Part shown: one piece after another, positions 16,010 through 23,186 of the stretch
Layout of the letters: each line of letters starts with the position of its first letter
Numbering within the stretch: position 1 is the first letter of the stretch
Source: JAZKAD01 sp040389305
GTDB taxonomy: Bacteria > Pseudomonadota > Alphaproteobacteria > Rickettsiales > Rickettsiaceae
Direction: 5' to 3'
NCBI GenBank assembly: GCA_040389305.1
Contig: JAZKAD010000041.1
Location: 1-24,487, forward strand
Length of the DNA: 24,487 nt
Notes under the pieces: model-generated
Database searches by the model: none
Seen by the model: only the letters and a program-made list of their open reading frames with translations
What the model was told of the DNA's origin: nothing
Position numbers and translations under genes: made by a program

Positions 16010-16906
16010 ATGAACAAAAAATCTCAAGACAATTTATTTTTGGCCCTAGCAGTCTCCATCGCTAGCCACCTTGCTATACTCGCTCTTTTTGCTTTTGGGC
16101 TCCCAGCTATATCCAAAAAACTTCCAGAAGAGCAAGTCATTGCTATAGAAATGCTGCCAGTCACTGAAGTTTCCAATATTAAAACCCAGAAGGTTCAACA
16201 AGAAAAGGCGCTAGAAGAAGAAAAGGCCAAAGAAATTAAAAAATCCAAAGAAGTAGAAAAGGAGCCAGAGAAGAAAAAGGAATTAGCAAAAGAGAAAGAA
16301 CCCGAAAAGGAAAAGCCTAAACCAGAGGAGGTTAAGCCCGAGCCCTCAAAGGACGTTGTGAAAATAAAAGACAAAGAAAAGAAACCTGAGCCTAAAAAAG
16401 AGCCACCTAAAAAAGAACCGCCCAAAAAGGAAGCTCCTAAAAAAAAGAAAAACCCTGATACTGACCTTGATTCTCTATTAAAGACTTTGGAGAAGGCGTC
16501 AGAAGGCTCTGAAGCAAAGTCTAATAAGCGTACGCTTTCTGAAAAAACAGATGCGACGAAGGAGGCGAAGGGTCAATTTAATGAAGAAATGCCTCTCTCA
16601 ATAAGTGAGTATAATCTTCTGCGTCAGCAGGTAGAGCGCCACTGGAACGTCCCAGCCGGAGCGCAAAATGCCGGAGAGATCAAGATTACTATTTATATTA
16701 GTTTAAAACCCGATGGCGCTGTAGACAAGGCGGAGCTTAAAGATAAGCAATGCGGCGCAGCTGGAGCTACGTTATGTGAAGCTGCCGCAGACGGTGCTTT
16801 GCGCGCCGTATGGCTTGCAAGCCCCTTCCAAAATCTCTCCGCAGATAGATATGACTCATGGAAAGAGTTCAATATAGAATTCGACCCCAGTCAAATTCTT
16901 CCTTAG
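16010..16906 (+). CDS. tolA: TolA, Tol-Pal energy-transducing protein
   Basis: TolA links the TolQR motor to the outer-membrane partners. The 298-residue chain has an N-terminal membrane anchor (about 11-34). A long Lys/Glu/Pro-rich stalk follows (about 60-190, with repeated PKKEPP-type units near 125-145). The C-terminal domain (about 195-298) begins LSISEYNLLRQQVERHWNVPAG and continues IKITIYISLKPDGAV. The domain order and the LRQQVERHW…PDG signature support TolA rather than TonB. A weak ribosome site and the 4-base gap from tolR suggest coupled translation. tolB and pal do not follow here. An antisense Phe/Ser/Gly-rich frame at 16195-16425 is only a shadow of the stalk. Confidence 0.93.
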   Translation: MNKKSQDNLFLALAVSIASHLAILALFAFGLPAISKKLPEEQVIAIEMLPVTEVSNIKTQKVQQEKALEEEKAKEIKKSKEVEKEPEKKKELAKEKEPEKEKPKPEEVKPEPSKDVVKIKDKEKKPEPKKEPPKKEPPKKEAPKKKKNPDTDLDSLLKTLEKASEGSEAKSNKRTLSEKTDATKEAKGQFNEEMPLSISEYNLLRQQVERHWNVPAGAQNAGEIKITIYISLKPDGAVDKAELKDKQCGAAGATLCEAAADGALRAVWLASPFQNLSADRYDSWKEFNIEFDPSQILP

Positions 16907-16923
16907 AAAGAACTTTGCATCGT

Positions 16924-16954
16924 ATTTTAAATGCTAGAACTCAGCATTTAAAAT
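16924..16954. terminator. AT-rich perfect hairpin between convergent tolA and fliS (bidirectional terminator candidate)
   Basis: ATTTTAAATGCT (16924-16935) and AGCATTTAAAAT (16943-16954) form a perfect 12-bp stem with a 7-base loop, 18 bases after the tolA stop. The right arm covers the fliS stop codon (16948-16950). The AT-rich stem ends provide U-rich tracts on either transcript, but the structure is weaker than a GC-rich terminator. Confidence 0.55.
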
Positions 16955-17370
16955 TTGCCGATGTCTGTTTTTTTATCTTCATCTGGCAGAACGTAAGATA
17001 AGTTCAAGGCGTCCTGCCACTTGACTTGAATTTTTTTAATTGTATCTAATATTTCGTCTATTTCAGAATGACCATGATTTTTAATTATTAAATCATGCAA
17101 TTTATAAAATAATCCAAGATAAAAATCATCTAAAATTTCAGCTACCTTTCCTCCATTATCTAGATCTAAATTCTCTCTTAGGGCTTCTGTAAGTTCGGAT
17201 GCTTTTTGTATGCTCATGCATTTATTGGCAATGTCTTTTTCGTCAATACTCTTTTTTGCTTTATATAAGAGTTTGATAATAACATCATACACGGTGATAA
17301 TAGTCCTGATAGGATTTCCGTAAGTCATTTCGGCTGTTGTGTATTTGTTGACCGCATATTGTGTGTTCAT
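16948..17370 (-). CDS. fliS: Flagellar export chaperone FliS
   Basis: FliS binds flagellin in the cytoplasm, keeping it unfolded for export. The 140-residue, wholly helical protein fits FliS in size and pattern: YGNPIRTIITVYDVIIKLLYKAK near 17-39 is the first long helix, NKCMSIQKASELTEALRENLD near 49-69 the second, GGKVAEILDDFYLGLFYKL the third, and IKKIQVKWQDAL the last, in the usual order. The similarity is at family level, so confidence rests partly on position: it begins 23 bases after fliD in the same direction, the common fliD-fliS arrangement. AAGAAGGAG stands 6 bases before its ATG. Confidence 0.82.
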   Translation of the reverse strand: MNTQYAVNKYTTAEMTYGNPIRTIITVYDVIIKLLYKAKKSIDEKDIANKCMSIQKASELTEALRENLDLDNGGKVAEILDDFYLGLFYKLHDLIIKNHGHSEIDEILDTIKKIQVKWQDALNLSYVLPDEDKKTDIGKF

Positions 17371-17393
17371 ATCATCTCCTTCTTGAATATTAA

Positions 17394-19577
17394 TTATTTT
17401 CTACCCTTACCCGTTAAGGTATCTAGATAATTTGCAATTATTGCAGATTTAGCTTTTTGCTCCTGAATTTTGGCATTTGTCTCACGCTGTTTTTCTATTA
17501 AAGCATCTAGAGCTTTCTGCTGTTTGGTAGCTTGGCTCTTAGCATTTTCTTCTTGTTTTTGGGCTTCGGCATAATCTCTCTTTAACAATGCGTTACCACT
17601 TGAGGAAGTTACAAGAGGACTAATTTGATCGTATAGTCTGCTAGCAATACCGCGGCTAAAAACCACATTATTAAAGCTCTCAGCGAGATTAGAAGATTTG
17701 ATATAGTAAATCTTTAAACCCTCGGTAGCAGTGCCAACAGTACCGATTACTACGCCAGAATCCTCATTCCCCTCGTACGTTACAGCTATAGCTCCTCCTC
17801 CAAATGGCGTAATGGTAGCAGTACGTGTCCCACCTGCTGGAGCAGAAATATCAAGAGTAAATTTACTTATAGTGGTCTGAGATGTGCTGTTAATGCATTC
17901 AAGATTAGTATAGTTAGAAGTTAAAGTTGTAGTAAAAATTTGACGTATTAAATCAAAATTCTCAGCAATTACTGAATTTAAAAGAGATGCGTCTGCTACG
18001 CATAGACCGTAGTACTCAGGCAATCCTTTGTCCTTGTCTTCGGGTATTAGCTGTCTTTCTATGCCAATGTGAGCGAGGGCGCAAGTGCCAGAAGGAAGTC
18101 CCGCTACAGGCATCACAACATTACACATATATCCTGCAACGTTATTGAGAGTGATATTACTAGAGAGTAATGCGGTCTCTTTATAACACTTGGACGAAGG
18201 ATCGCGTTCAGTCTGTTGCGCCAGAAATAAAGCTAATGCATTGTATGTGTCTAGAAAGCCATCTACACCATCTCTGAGTATGGCATCTTTGTTCTCCTGC
18301 ACTACCAAGGTTTGGCTATTGCCTGGTGTATTAACTTTAATTAGCGTAAGAGTTATATCATCTCCATCTACGAGATCAGAGATGACGTTTGTAGAGCTAG
18401 TACATTCTGCAATGTCATTGAGTGTAATTGAAGCATCTTGAGCGTTGTAGTTAGTTCGCAAAATTCCACCAGGCGTAAATACATCTGTAGGCAAGGCTGT
18501 TATTGTAATTCTATCCGCAGTATTATCCTTTAGGTCTAGAATCAAATGATATACGCCTGCGACGCTTTTAATAGAAGCTATAACTCCAGTAGTACCGACT
18601 TGAGCATTAATAGTTTGCACTATAGTATTTAAGCTATCTCCTGACGTTAAGACTATGCCTACGCCATTTAATGTAAAAGTTCCTGCAGTAAAGTTTCCCG
18701 CAGTTCCTGTGACAACATCTGTATTTCTTGCAGCGAATCCGACTCCTCCAGCTTGAGTGATGTCGACATGCCTGACTACTCCAGGTACTGCTACAGTGCC
18801 CTCTCTTTGAGTTGCAACTAAGGCGCCGCTATCTGTAATAGTAAAGTCATTAGCTACTCCAGTAGTGGTGGCTTTAAGGCTTAATATATACCCATCTGTT
18901 GTCCTTGTGGTAGACGCAATAACACCAGTACTAGTACTTATAGAGTTTATTTTTACTTTAATTGTCTGTAAACTGTCGCCCCCTACAAGAGTGATTGTTT
19001 GTGTACCAAGTATACTAGTGATGTCGAAAGTGCCTGCGGTAAAATAGCCAGCTGCGCCCGTAACTATATCAGAGGTTTGACTGGGGAATCCAATATAATG
19101 ATTATCCGCAGCATCAACCGAACTAAAGATTGATTTTGTTGCAGATAATGCCATCCTGTTAACTGAAATTTTATACTCTTCTAAAGCTGCTCCTAATTTT
19201 GCTGATGCTTTTAAAAAACTTGATGCGTCCTGAGATGTTTCTGTAGTGGTGATACTCGCAATACGAGTTTTAAATATATCCTTAGTACTTATACCCCCGG
19301 GGTTAATTATTTTTTTAGTAATCTTTTCTAAGTCTTGTACTTTAGATACAAAAGCATCTAAAGCCACCACTTTATCGTGAGCTAAATTAACCCCTTGAAG
19401 GTCTTTATCGAGTCTCTCTTCTACTTTAGTACGCTCGGCATCTTGTATAGGTCCGGGATCTATCTCTCCTACTTTACTTGGGGTTTTGCCTGTATTGTCC
19501 GCCGTAGTTCGAGCGTAAGTAAGCATTTGCCTCTCAAAGCGCGAAGAAAAGGGTGAAGACGCGGGCACCTTAGACAT
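17394..19577 (-). CDS. fliD: Flagellar hook-associated protein 2 (filament cap) FliD, unusually long and duplicated
   Basis: FliD caps the flagellar filament and guides flagellin folding outside the cell. The 727-residue chain is longer than most FliD (about 450-500). Helical N- and C-terminal parts flank a beta-rich middle. Two flagellin hook-IN-like modules are present, TLVGGDSLQTIKVKINSIST near 196-215 and VLTSGDSLNTIVQTINAQVG near 309-328. They sit in two homologous units (about 160-252 and 279-362, both with the TDIVTGAAGYFTAGTF-like opening). Further on are VDGFLDTYNALALFLAQQTE near 438-457, HIGIERQL and YYGLCVADASLLNSVI, as in FliD. The C-terminal coiled coil ends IIANYLDTLTG. The N-terminus is atypical, and six cysteines occur. 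It heads the fliD-fliS operon. Confidence 0.82.
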   Translation of the reverse strand: MSKVPASSPFSSRFERQMLTYARTTADNTGKTPSKVGEIDPGPIQDAERTKVEERLDKDLQGVNLAHDKVVALDAFVSKVQDLEKITKKIINPGGISTKDIFKTRIASITTTETSQDASSFLKASAKLGAALEEYKISVNRMALSATKSIFSSVDAADNHYIGFPSQTSDIVTGAAGYFTAGTFDITSILGTQTITLVGGDSLQTIKVKINSISTSTGVIASTTRTTDGYILSLKATTTGVANDFTITDSGALVATQREGTVAVPGVVRHVDITQAGGVGFAARNTDVVTGTAGNFTAGTFTLNGVGIVLTSGDSLNTIVQTINAQVGTTGVIASIKSVAGVYHLILDLKDNTADRITITALPTDVFTPGGILRTNYNAQDASITLNDIAECTSSTNVISDLVDGDDITLTLIKVNTPGNSQTLVVQENKDAILRDGVDGFLDTYNALALFLAQQTERDPSSKCYKETALLSSNITLNNVAGYMCNVVMPVAGLPSGTCALAHIGIERQLIPEDKDKGLPEYYGLCVADASLLNSVIAENFDLIRQIFTTTLTSNYTNLECINSTSQTTISKFTLDISAPAGGTRTATITPFGGGAIAVTYEGNEDSGVVIGTVGTATEGLKIYYIKSSNLAESFNNVVFSRGIASRLYDQISPLVTSSSGNALLKRDYAEAQKQEENAKSQATKQQKALDALIEKQRETNAKIQEQKAKSAIIANYLDTLTGKGRK

Positions 19578-19618
19578 TAATTTTCTCTTTAACTTATAAT
19601 TTGTACAATACCCATGAT

Positions 19619-19635
19619 AAGCAATTTTTATGCCA
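19619..19635 (-). promoter_or_regulatory. Sigma-54-type (-24/-12) promoter candidate for fliD-fliS
   Basis: On the minus strand TGGCAT (19630-19635) and TTGCTT (19619-19624) place GG and GC exactly 10 bases apart, matching the RpoN pattern TGGCAY-N5-TTGC. Transcription would start near 19609, about 32 bases ahead of the fliD ATG. Seen in sequence; function is inferred. A sigma-70 reading with TTGCTT as -35 is possible but weaker. Confidence 0.45.
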
Positions 19636-19673
19636 GTTTAGTTTTAAATTGCAAAATTTTCTTTTTGATGAAA

Positions 19674-19701
19674 TTGACTCACTAAAGAAATGTAGTATGC
19701 T
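19674..19701 (+). promoter_or_regulatory. Sigma-70-like promoter for dnaA
   Basis: TTGACT (19674-19679) and TATGCT (19696-19701) are 16 bases apart, 63 bases before the dnaA ATG. The -35 box is near consensus. No DnaA boxes or AT-rich 13-mers are evident in the 187-base fliD-dnaA spacer, so no origin is called. Confidence 0.45.
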
Positions 19702-19764
19702 GATTCCTGCTTTTCAATTATTATAATCTGAAGGCCGTATTTCTTATATTTTATCCGAGCTCAA

Positions 19765-21144
19765 ATGCCCACAGATGTTACATCAAATGCTGATAATAAT
19801 CATGTAATGCTTTGGTCTTCTGTTAAGCAAGACCTCCTAAAGCGTTATGGAGATGCCATTTTTCAAAGTTGGTTTAGCAAGGTAAAATTCTTGAGCTCTA
19901 ATCGCCATAATGTCACACTTGCTACTCCCACAAATTTTATGCGGGATTGGGTGAAGGCTAATTACTTAGACCTTATCACGCAGCTTTTTCAGCATTATGA
20001 TTCAAATATTCATAACGTAGAGCTTATCACGCAAGAGATCTCTGATAAAGATATAGTTCCGGTATTTCAACCAACGATAGCGCAAGAAGTTCAAGCGGAA
20101 GAGAACGATCCTCTTTTTGCCTCCATGCTAGATTCAAGATTTACTTTTGATAACTTTGTAGTAGGAACACCAAATGAGCTTGCTTATGCTGCTGCGCAAG
20201 CGGTAGCTGAATCTAAGGGCGCTATACCAGAATCTAATCCACTTTTTTTATATGGCGGAGTTGGGCTTGGCAAAACACATCTAATGCATGCTATTGCCTG
20301 GCATATCAGACAAAATAGTCCGCAGCGTAGAGTGATTTATATGTCTGCTGAAAAGTTTATGTATCAGTTTGTTCGCGCTCTTCGTAATAAAGATGTAATG
20401 TCGTTTAAGGAGCATTTTCGCTCAGTCGATGTTTTAATGATCGATGATATACAGTTTATATGCGGCAAAGATAGCACTCAGGAAGAGTTCTTCCATACTT
20501 TTAATGCGCTTATAGATAACAATAGGCAGATGGTTATCTCATGCGATCGATCGCCCTCTGATCTCGATAACATCGAAGACCGTATCAAATCTCGCTTGGG
20601 CTGGGGGTTAGTTGCCGATGTGCATAGCACAACGTATGAACTGCGCCTTGGTATTTTATATTCTAAAATTGAACAGATGCAGGTTACTATACCACAAAGC
20701 GTTATAGAGTTTTTGGCTTCTAAAATTACCTCTAACGTTCGAGAGCTTGAAGGCGCTTTAAATAAAGTTATTGCTCACTCAACTCTTGTGGGGCGGGAGA
20801 TAACCCTTGAGAATACGCAGGATATTTTAAGAGATCTTTTAAGATCCAATGAGCGTATTATTACGGTAGAGGAAATACAGAAAAAAATAGCCGAGCGTTA
20901 TAATCTCAAGGTATCAGATTTATCTTCCGCAAGGCGCGTTAGGTCTGTCGCAAGACCTCGCCAGATTGCAATGTATCTTGCGAAATGCCTTACGCCCCGC
21001 AGCCTTGCTGATATCGGGAAAAAATTTGGCAAAAAAGATCATACCACTGTGATGCATGCTGTGAAAAAAGTCGAAGAGCTGAAGAAGCAAGATCCTGAAT
21101 TTCAAGAAGAAGTAAATCTCTTGATGCGCATTTTGCAAAATTAA
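19765..21144 (+). CDS. dnaA: Chromosomal replication initiator DnaA
   Basis: Binds DnaA boxes at oriC and melts the origin. The 459 residues carry domain I (about 15-90, helical), a short linker, and the AAA+ domain III. Domain III has FDNFVVGTPNELAYAAAQAVAE near 128-149, Walker A GGVGLGKTHL at 164-173, Walker B VLMIDDIQFI at 223-232, and DRIKSRLGWGL containing the arginine finger. Domain IV has the DNA-binding DHTTVMHAVKKV at 425-436. The linker between domains I and III is short. The ribosome site is weak (CGAG). In alphaproteobacteria oriC need not adjoin dnaA. It reads divergently from fliD and is followed 21 bases later by queF. Confidence 0.97.
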   Translation: MPTDVTSNADNNHVMLWSSVKQDLLKRYGDAIFQSWFSKVKFLSSNRHNVTLATPTNFMRDWVKANYLDLITQLFQHYDSNIHNVELITQEISDKDIVPVFQPTIAQEVQAEENDPLFASMLDSRFTFDNFVVGTPNELAYAAAQAVAESKGAIPESNPLFLYGGVGLGKTHLMHAIAWHIRQNSPQRRVIYMSAEKFMYQFVRALRNKDVMSFKEHFRSVDVLMIDDIQFICGKDSTQEEFFHTFNALIDNNRQMVISCDRSPSDLDNIEDRIKSRLGWGLVADVHSTTYELRLGILYSKIEQMQVTIPQSVIEFLASKITSNVRELEGALNKVIAHSTLVGREITLENTQDILRDLLRSNERIITVEEIQKKIAERYNLKVSDLSSARRVRSVARPRQIAMYLAKCLTPRSLADIGKKFGKKDHTTVMHAVKKVEELKKQDPEFQEEVNLLMRILQN

Positions 21145-21165
21145 CAATCAGTAGATAGCAGATAT

Positions 21166-21975
21166 ATGAGCCTTGCACTCGGACAAGCCGTAACTTACAA
21201 AGATAAATACGACGCAAGTTTGCTATATCCAATAGCAAGATCTCTTGGAAGGGGTGCTATAGGAGTGACCGATCCTATTTTTTATGGCGTAGATATATGG
21301 AATTGTTACGAAGTATCCTGGCTAAATGAGAGTGGCAAGCCGGAAGTGCGTCTAGTAGAATTTCAAGTTCCATCCTCCTCTCCTAATATTATTGAATCCA
21401 AATCGCTTAAGCTATACCTTAATTCCTTCAATAATACTAACTTTACAAAAGATGCAGATGTACTGAAGATCTTGTCGAAGGACTTAAGCGAAGTATGCGG
21501 AGCTCCTATCAAAATACTTATGACGAATCTTCGTGAAATATCGGGGCAGTACAAAAAGATGAATGGAATTTGTATTGATGATATAGATGTCGAATGCTCT
21601 AACTATACTGTAGACCCTTCTTTGCTAAGGCTTGATGAAACTAAGGAGCATGTTACAGAGACGTTATATTCGGAGTTACTTAAATCTAATTGTCTGGTCA
21701 CTGGTCAGCCAGATTGGGCTTCGCTGCAAATTAGTTACCAAGGCCCTAAAATTGATCATGCCTCCTTGCTTCAATATGTCGTCTCTTTTCGTAACCATAA
21801 TGAATTTCACGAGCAATGTGTAGAGAGGATATATATGGATATTATGATGCATCTTGAGCCTATGCATTTAGAAGTTTATGCAAGATTTACGAGGCGTGGA
21901 GGGATAGACATCAACCCCTTTCGTTCTTCATCTAAAGTTTTTGATGTTGAAAATATACGTTCACCTAGGCAGTAA
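21166..21975 (+). CDS. queF: NADPH-dependent 7-cyano-7-deazaguanine (preQ0) reductase, long QueF
   Basis: Reduces preQ0 to preQ1 in the queuosine tRNA-modification pathway. The 269 residues match the two-domain (type II, E. coli-like) QueF. The N-terminal half has WNCYEVSWLNESGKPEVRL and IIESKSLKLYLNSFN, the QueF substrate motif. The C-terminal half has SNCLVTGQPDWASLQISYQG with the nucleophile C176 and proton-donor D183, then FRNHNEFHEQCVERI with H205, and GGIDINPFRS at the end. The start follows dnaA by 21 bases with a poor ribosome site, so it may depend on dnaA translation. Its 3' end overlaps ctaA tail-to-tail by 11 bases. Confidence 0.96.
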   Translation: MSLALGQAVTYKDKYDASLLYPIARSLGRGAIGVTDPIFYGVDIWNCYEVSWLNESGKPEVRLVEFQVPSSSPNIIESKSLKLYLNSFNNTNFTKDADVLKILSKDLSEVCGAPIKILMTNLREISGQYKKMNGICIDDIDVECSNYTVDPSLLRLDETKEHVTETLYSELLKSNCLVTGQPDWASLQISYQGPKIDHASLLQYVVSFRNHNEFHEQCVERIYMDIMMHLEPMHLEVYARFTRRGGIDINPFRSSSKVFDVENIRSPRQ

Positions 21976-22930
21976 GTGCATATAATACTGAGGAAAGCAA
22001 AGCTACAGCCAAGAGCTGATGTAGAAGTGCCAAGGATATAGGTACCACCAGAAGCAATGTCGCTATTCCAGTTAAGACCTGCACCGCAACTGCAATCACA
22101 ATCCAAAGTCCAGCAATCCAAAGTTCAGTTCTGGTTTTTAAACTCCAAGCAAATGCCACACTGCATATGGTTACTACATAAGCTCCGCATCTATGCAAAA
22201 ATTGTACAGAGGATGGATCGCTCCACATTGCTATAATAGAAGATGACCTAAATTCTTCCGGGATAAAGCTGTCTCCCATTAAGGGAAAGGTATTGTATAT
22301 AAGGCCAGCATCAAGGCCTGCTACTAAACCCCCTAAGAACATTTGGATATATATTGAGGTAAGAGCGATAAATCCTAGGACTTGTTTTTGCAAGTTTCGC
22401 TCTCTGCATTCTTGATAAAATAACTTCCACAAAATAACGCTATATAAAGCAACCGCTAGCATGAGATGCGCACTTAGACGAAAATGACTTACATGAGGTT
22501 CTAATTTCAACCCGCTTTTTACCATATACCAACCCATAAAGCCCTGGGCAAAAAGGAGCAGCGGCATTAGAAGGTATGACTTATTTTGACGGAATGGCAA
22601 TCTCCCTGATATATAGAAAAATATTAAAGGTAGACATATGATTATCCCAGTAAGTCTTGCAGCAATTCTATGCGTATATTCTATAAGGAAAATCTTCTTA
22701 AAGGCACCTATATCCATATGACGATTCACCAAAAGATATTCTGGTGTAGATTGGTATTTAGCAAATTCTTCTACCCAAGCGCCATCTGAAAGGGGCGGAA
22801 GAATTCCTGTGACTGGCTTCCATTCTACTATAGAAAGCCCCGCGTCCGATAGTCTAGTGAATCCTCCTATGAATATCATAACGATGCACATGAATGCCGA
22901 GGAAAGTAACCAGTTGCGTATAGAGTTCAT
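21965..22930 (-). CDS. ctaA: Heme A synthase, COX15/CtaA type
   Basis: Oxidises heme O to heme A for aa3-type cytochrome oxidase in the inner membrane. The 321-residue protein has about eight membrane segments. The N-terminal IGGFTRLSDAGLSIVEWKPVTG near 21-42 is the COX15 signature. The four conserved histidines that bind heme are H87 (EYTHR), H155 (SAHLM), H246 (FLHR) and H304 (LLHQ). At this size it fits the alphaproteobacterial type 2 enzyme. The ATG at 22930 has no ribosome site of its own; a strong one serves a tiny in-frame leader ORF just upstream. The gene shows that aerobic respiration with an aa3 oxidase is likely. Confidence 0.95.
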   Translation of the reverse strand: MNSIRNWLLSSAFMCIVMIFIGGFTRLSDAGLSIVEWKPVTGILPPLSDGAWVEEFAKYQSTPEYLLVNRHMDIGAFKKIFLIEYTHRIAARLTGIIICLPLIFFYISGRLPFRQNKSYLLMPLLLFAQGFMGWYMVKSGLKLEPHVSHFRLSAHLMLAVALYSVILWKLFYQECRERNLQKQVLGFIALTSIYIQMFLGGLVAGLDAGLIYNTFPLMGDSFIPEEFRSSSIIAMWSDPSSVQFLHRCGAYVVTICSVAFAWSLKTRTELWIAGLWIVIAVAVQVLTGIATLLLVVPISLALLHQLLAVALLSSVLYALTA

Positions 22931-22936
22931 GTTATA

Positions 22937-22972
22937 TCATTCTAAAATTAACTCTCCAGATGCAAGTTTCAT
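22937..22972 (-). CDS. Short leader ORF (11 codons) upstream of and in frame with ctaA
   Basis: ATG at 22972 starts MKLASGELILE and ends at TGA (22937-22939), six bases before the ctaA ATG. AAGGAG (22981-22986) lies 8 bases upstream at ideal spacing, stronger than anything before ctaA itself. The frame is the same as ctaA, separated only by one TGA. Likely a translated leader giving coupled ctaA translation; alternatively a lost native start with a nonsense change or a sequencing error. Confidence 0.45.
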   Translation of the reverse strand: MKLASGELILE

Positions 22973-22999
22973 GATTTCATCTCCTTATGTACTAATGGA

Positions 23000-23028
23000 A
23001 TTTTAATTTAAGGACTGGCATCAGTAAA
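23000..23028 (-). promoter_or_regulatory. Sigma-70-like promoter for ctaA
   Basis: On the minus strand TTTACT (23023-23028) and TAAAAT (23000-23005) are 17 bases apart, 28 bases ahead of the leader ATG. A transcript from here would carry the strong AAGGAG and the short leader ORF before ctaA. Confidence 0.45.
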
Positions 23029-23186
23029 CCATTGAAATACCTGGAATAACTCTACAATAAAGCAATTTATTTTAGCTGTCATCATTAACGTAGTGGGAGA
23101 GGGCGCGTTGTGTTTTGACGGCAACAAGGGATTAGTGCGAAGTCTTAAAACTGCTATAACACCTATTCTATAACTAGGAGCGCGGT

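Noticed and set aside
16195..16425. Antisense Ser/Phe/Gly-rich frame opposite tolA
   Set aside because: It is the reverse reading of the Lys/Glu/Pro stalk codons, has no ribosome site and resembles no protein.
19578..19764. oriC in the fliD-dnaA spacer
   Set aside because: No TTATCCACA-like boxes or repeated AT-rich units were found; the spacer is explained by two opposing promoters.
22937..22939. Reassigned TGA codon (TGA read as tryptophan)
   Set aside because: Several genes here end properly at TGA (yajC, rsh, the glycosidase), and no conserved Trp position in other proteins falls on TGA.
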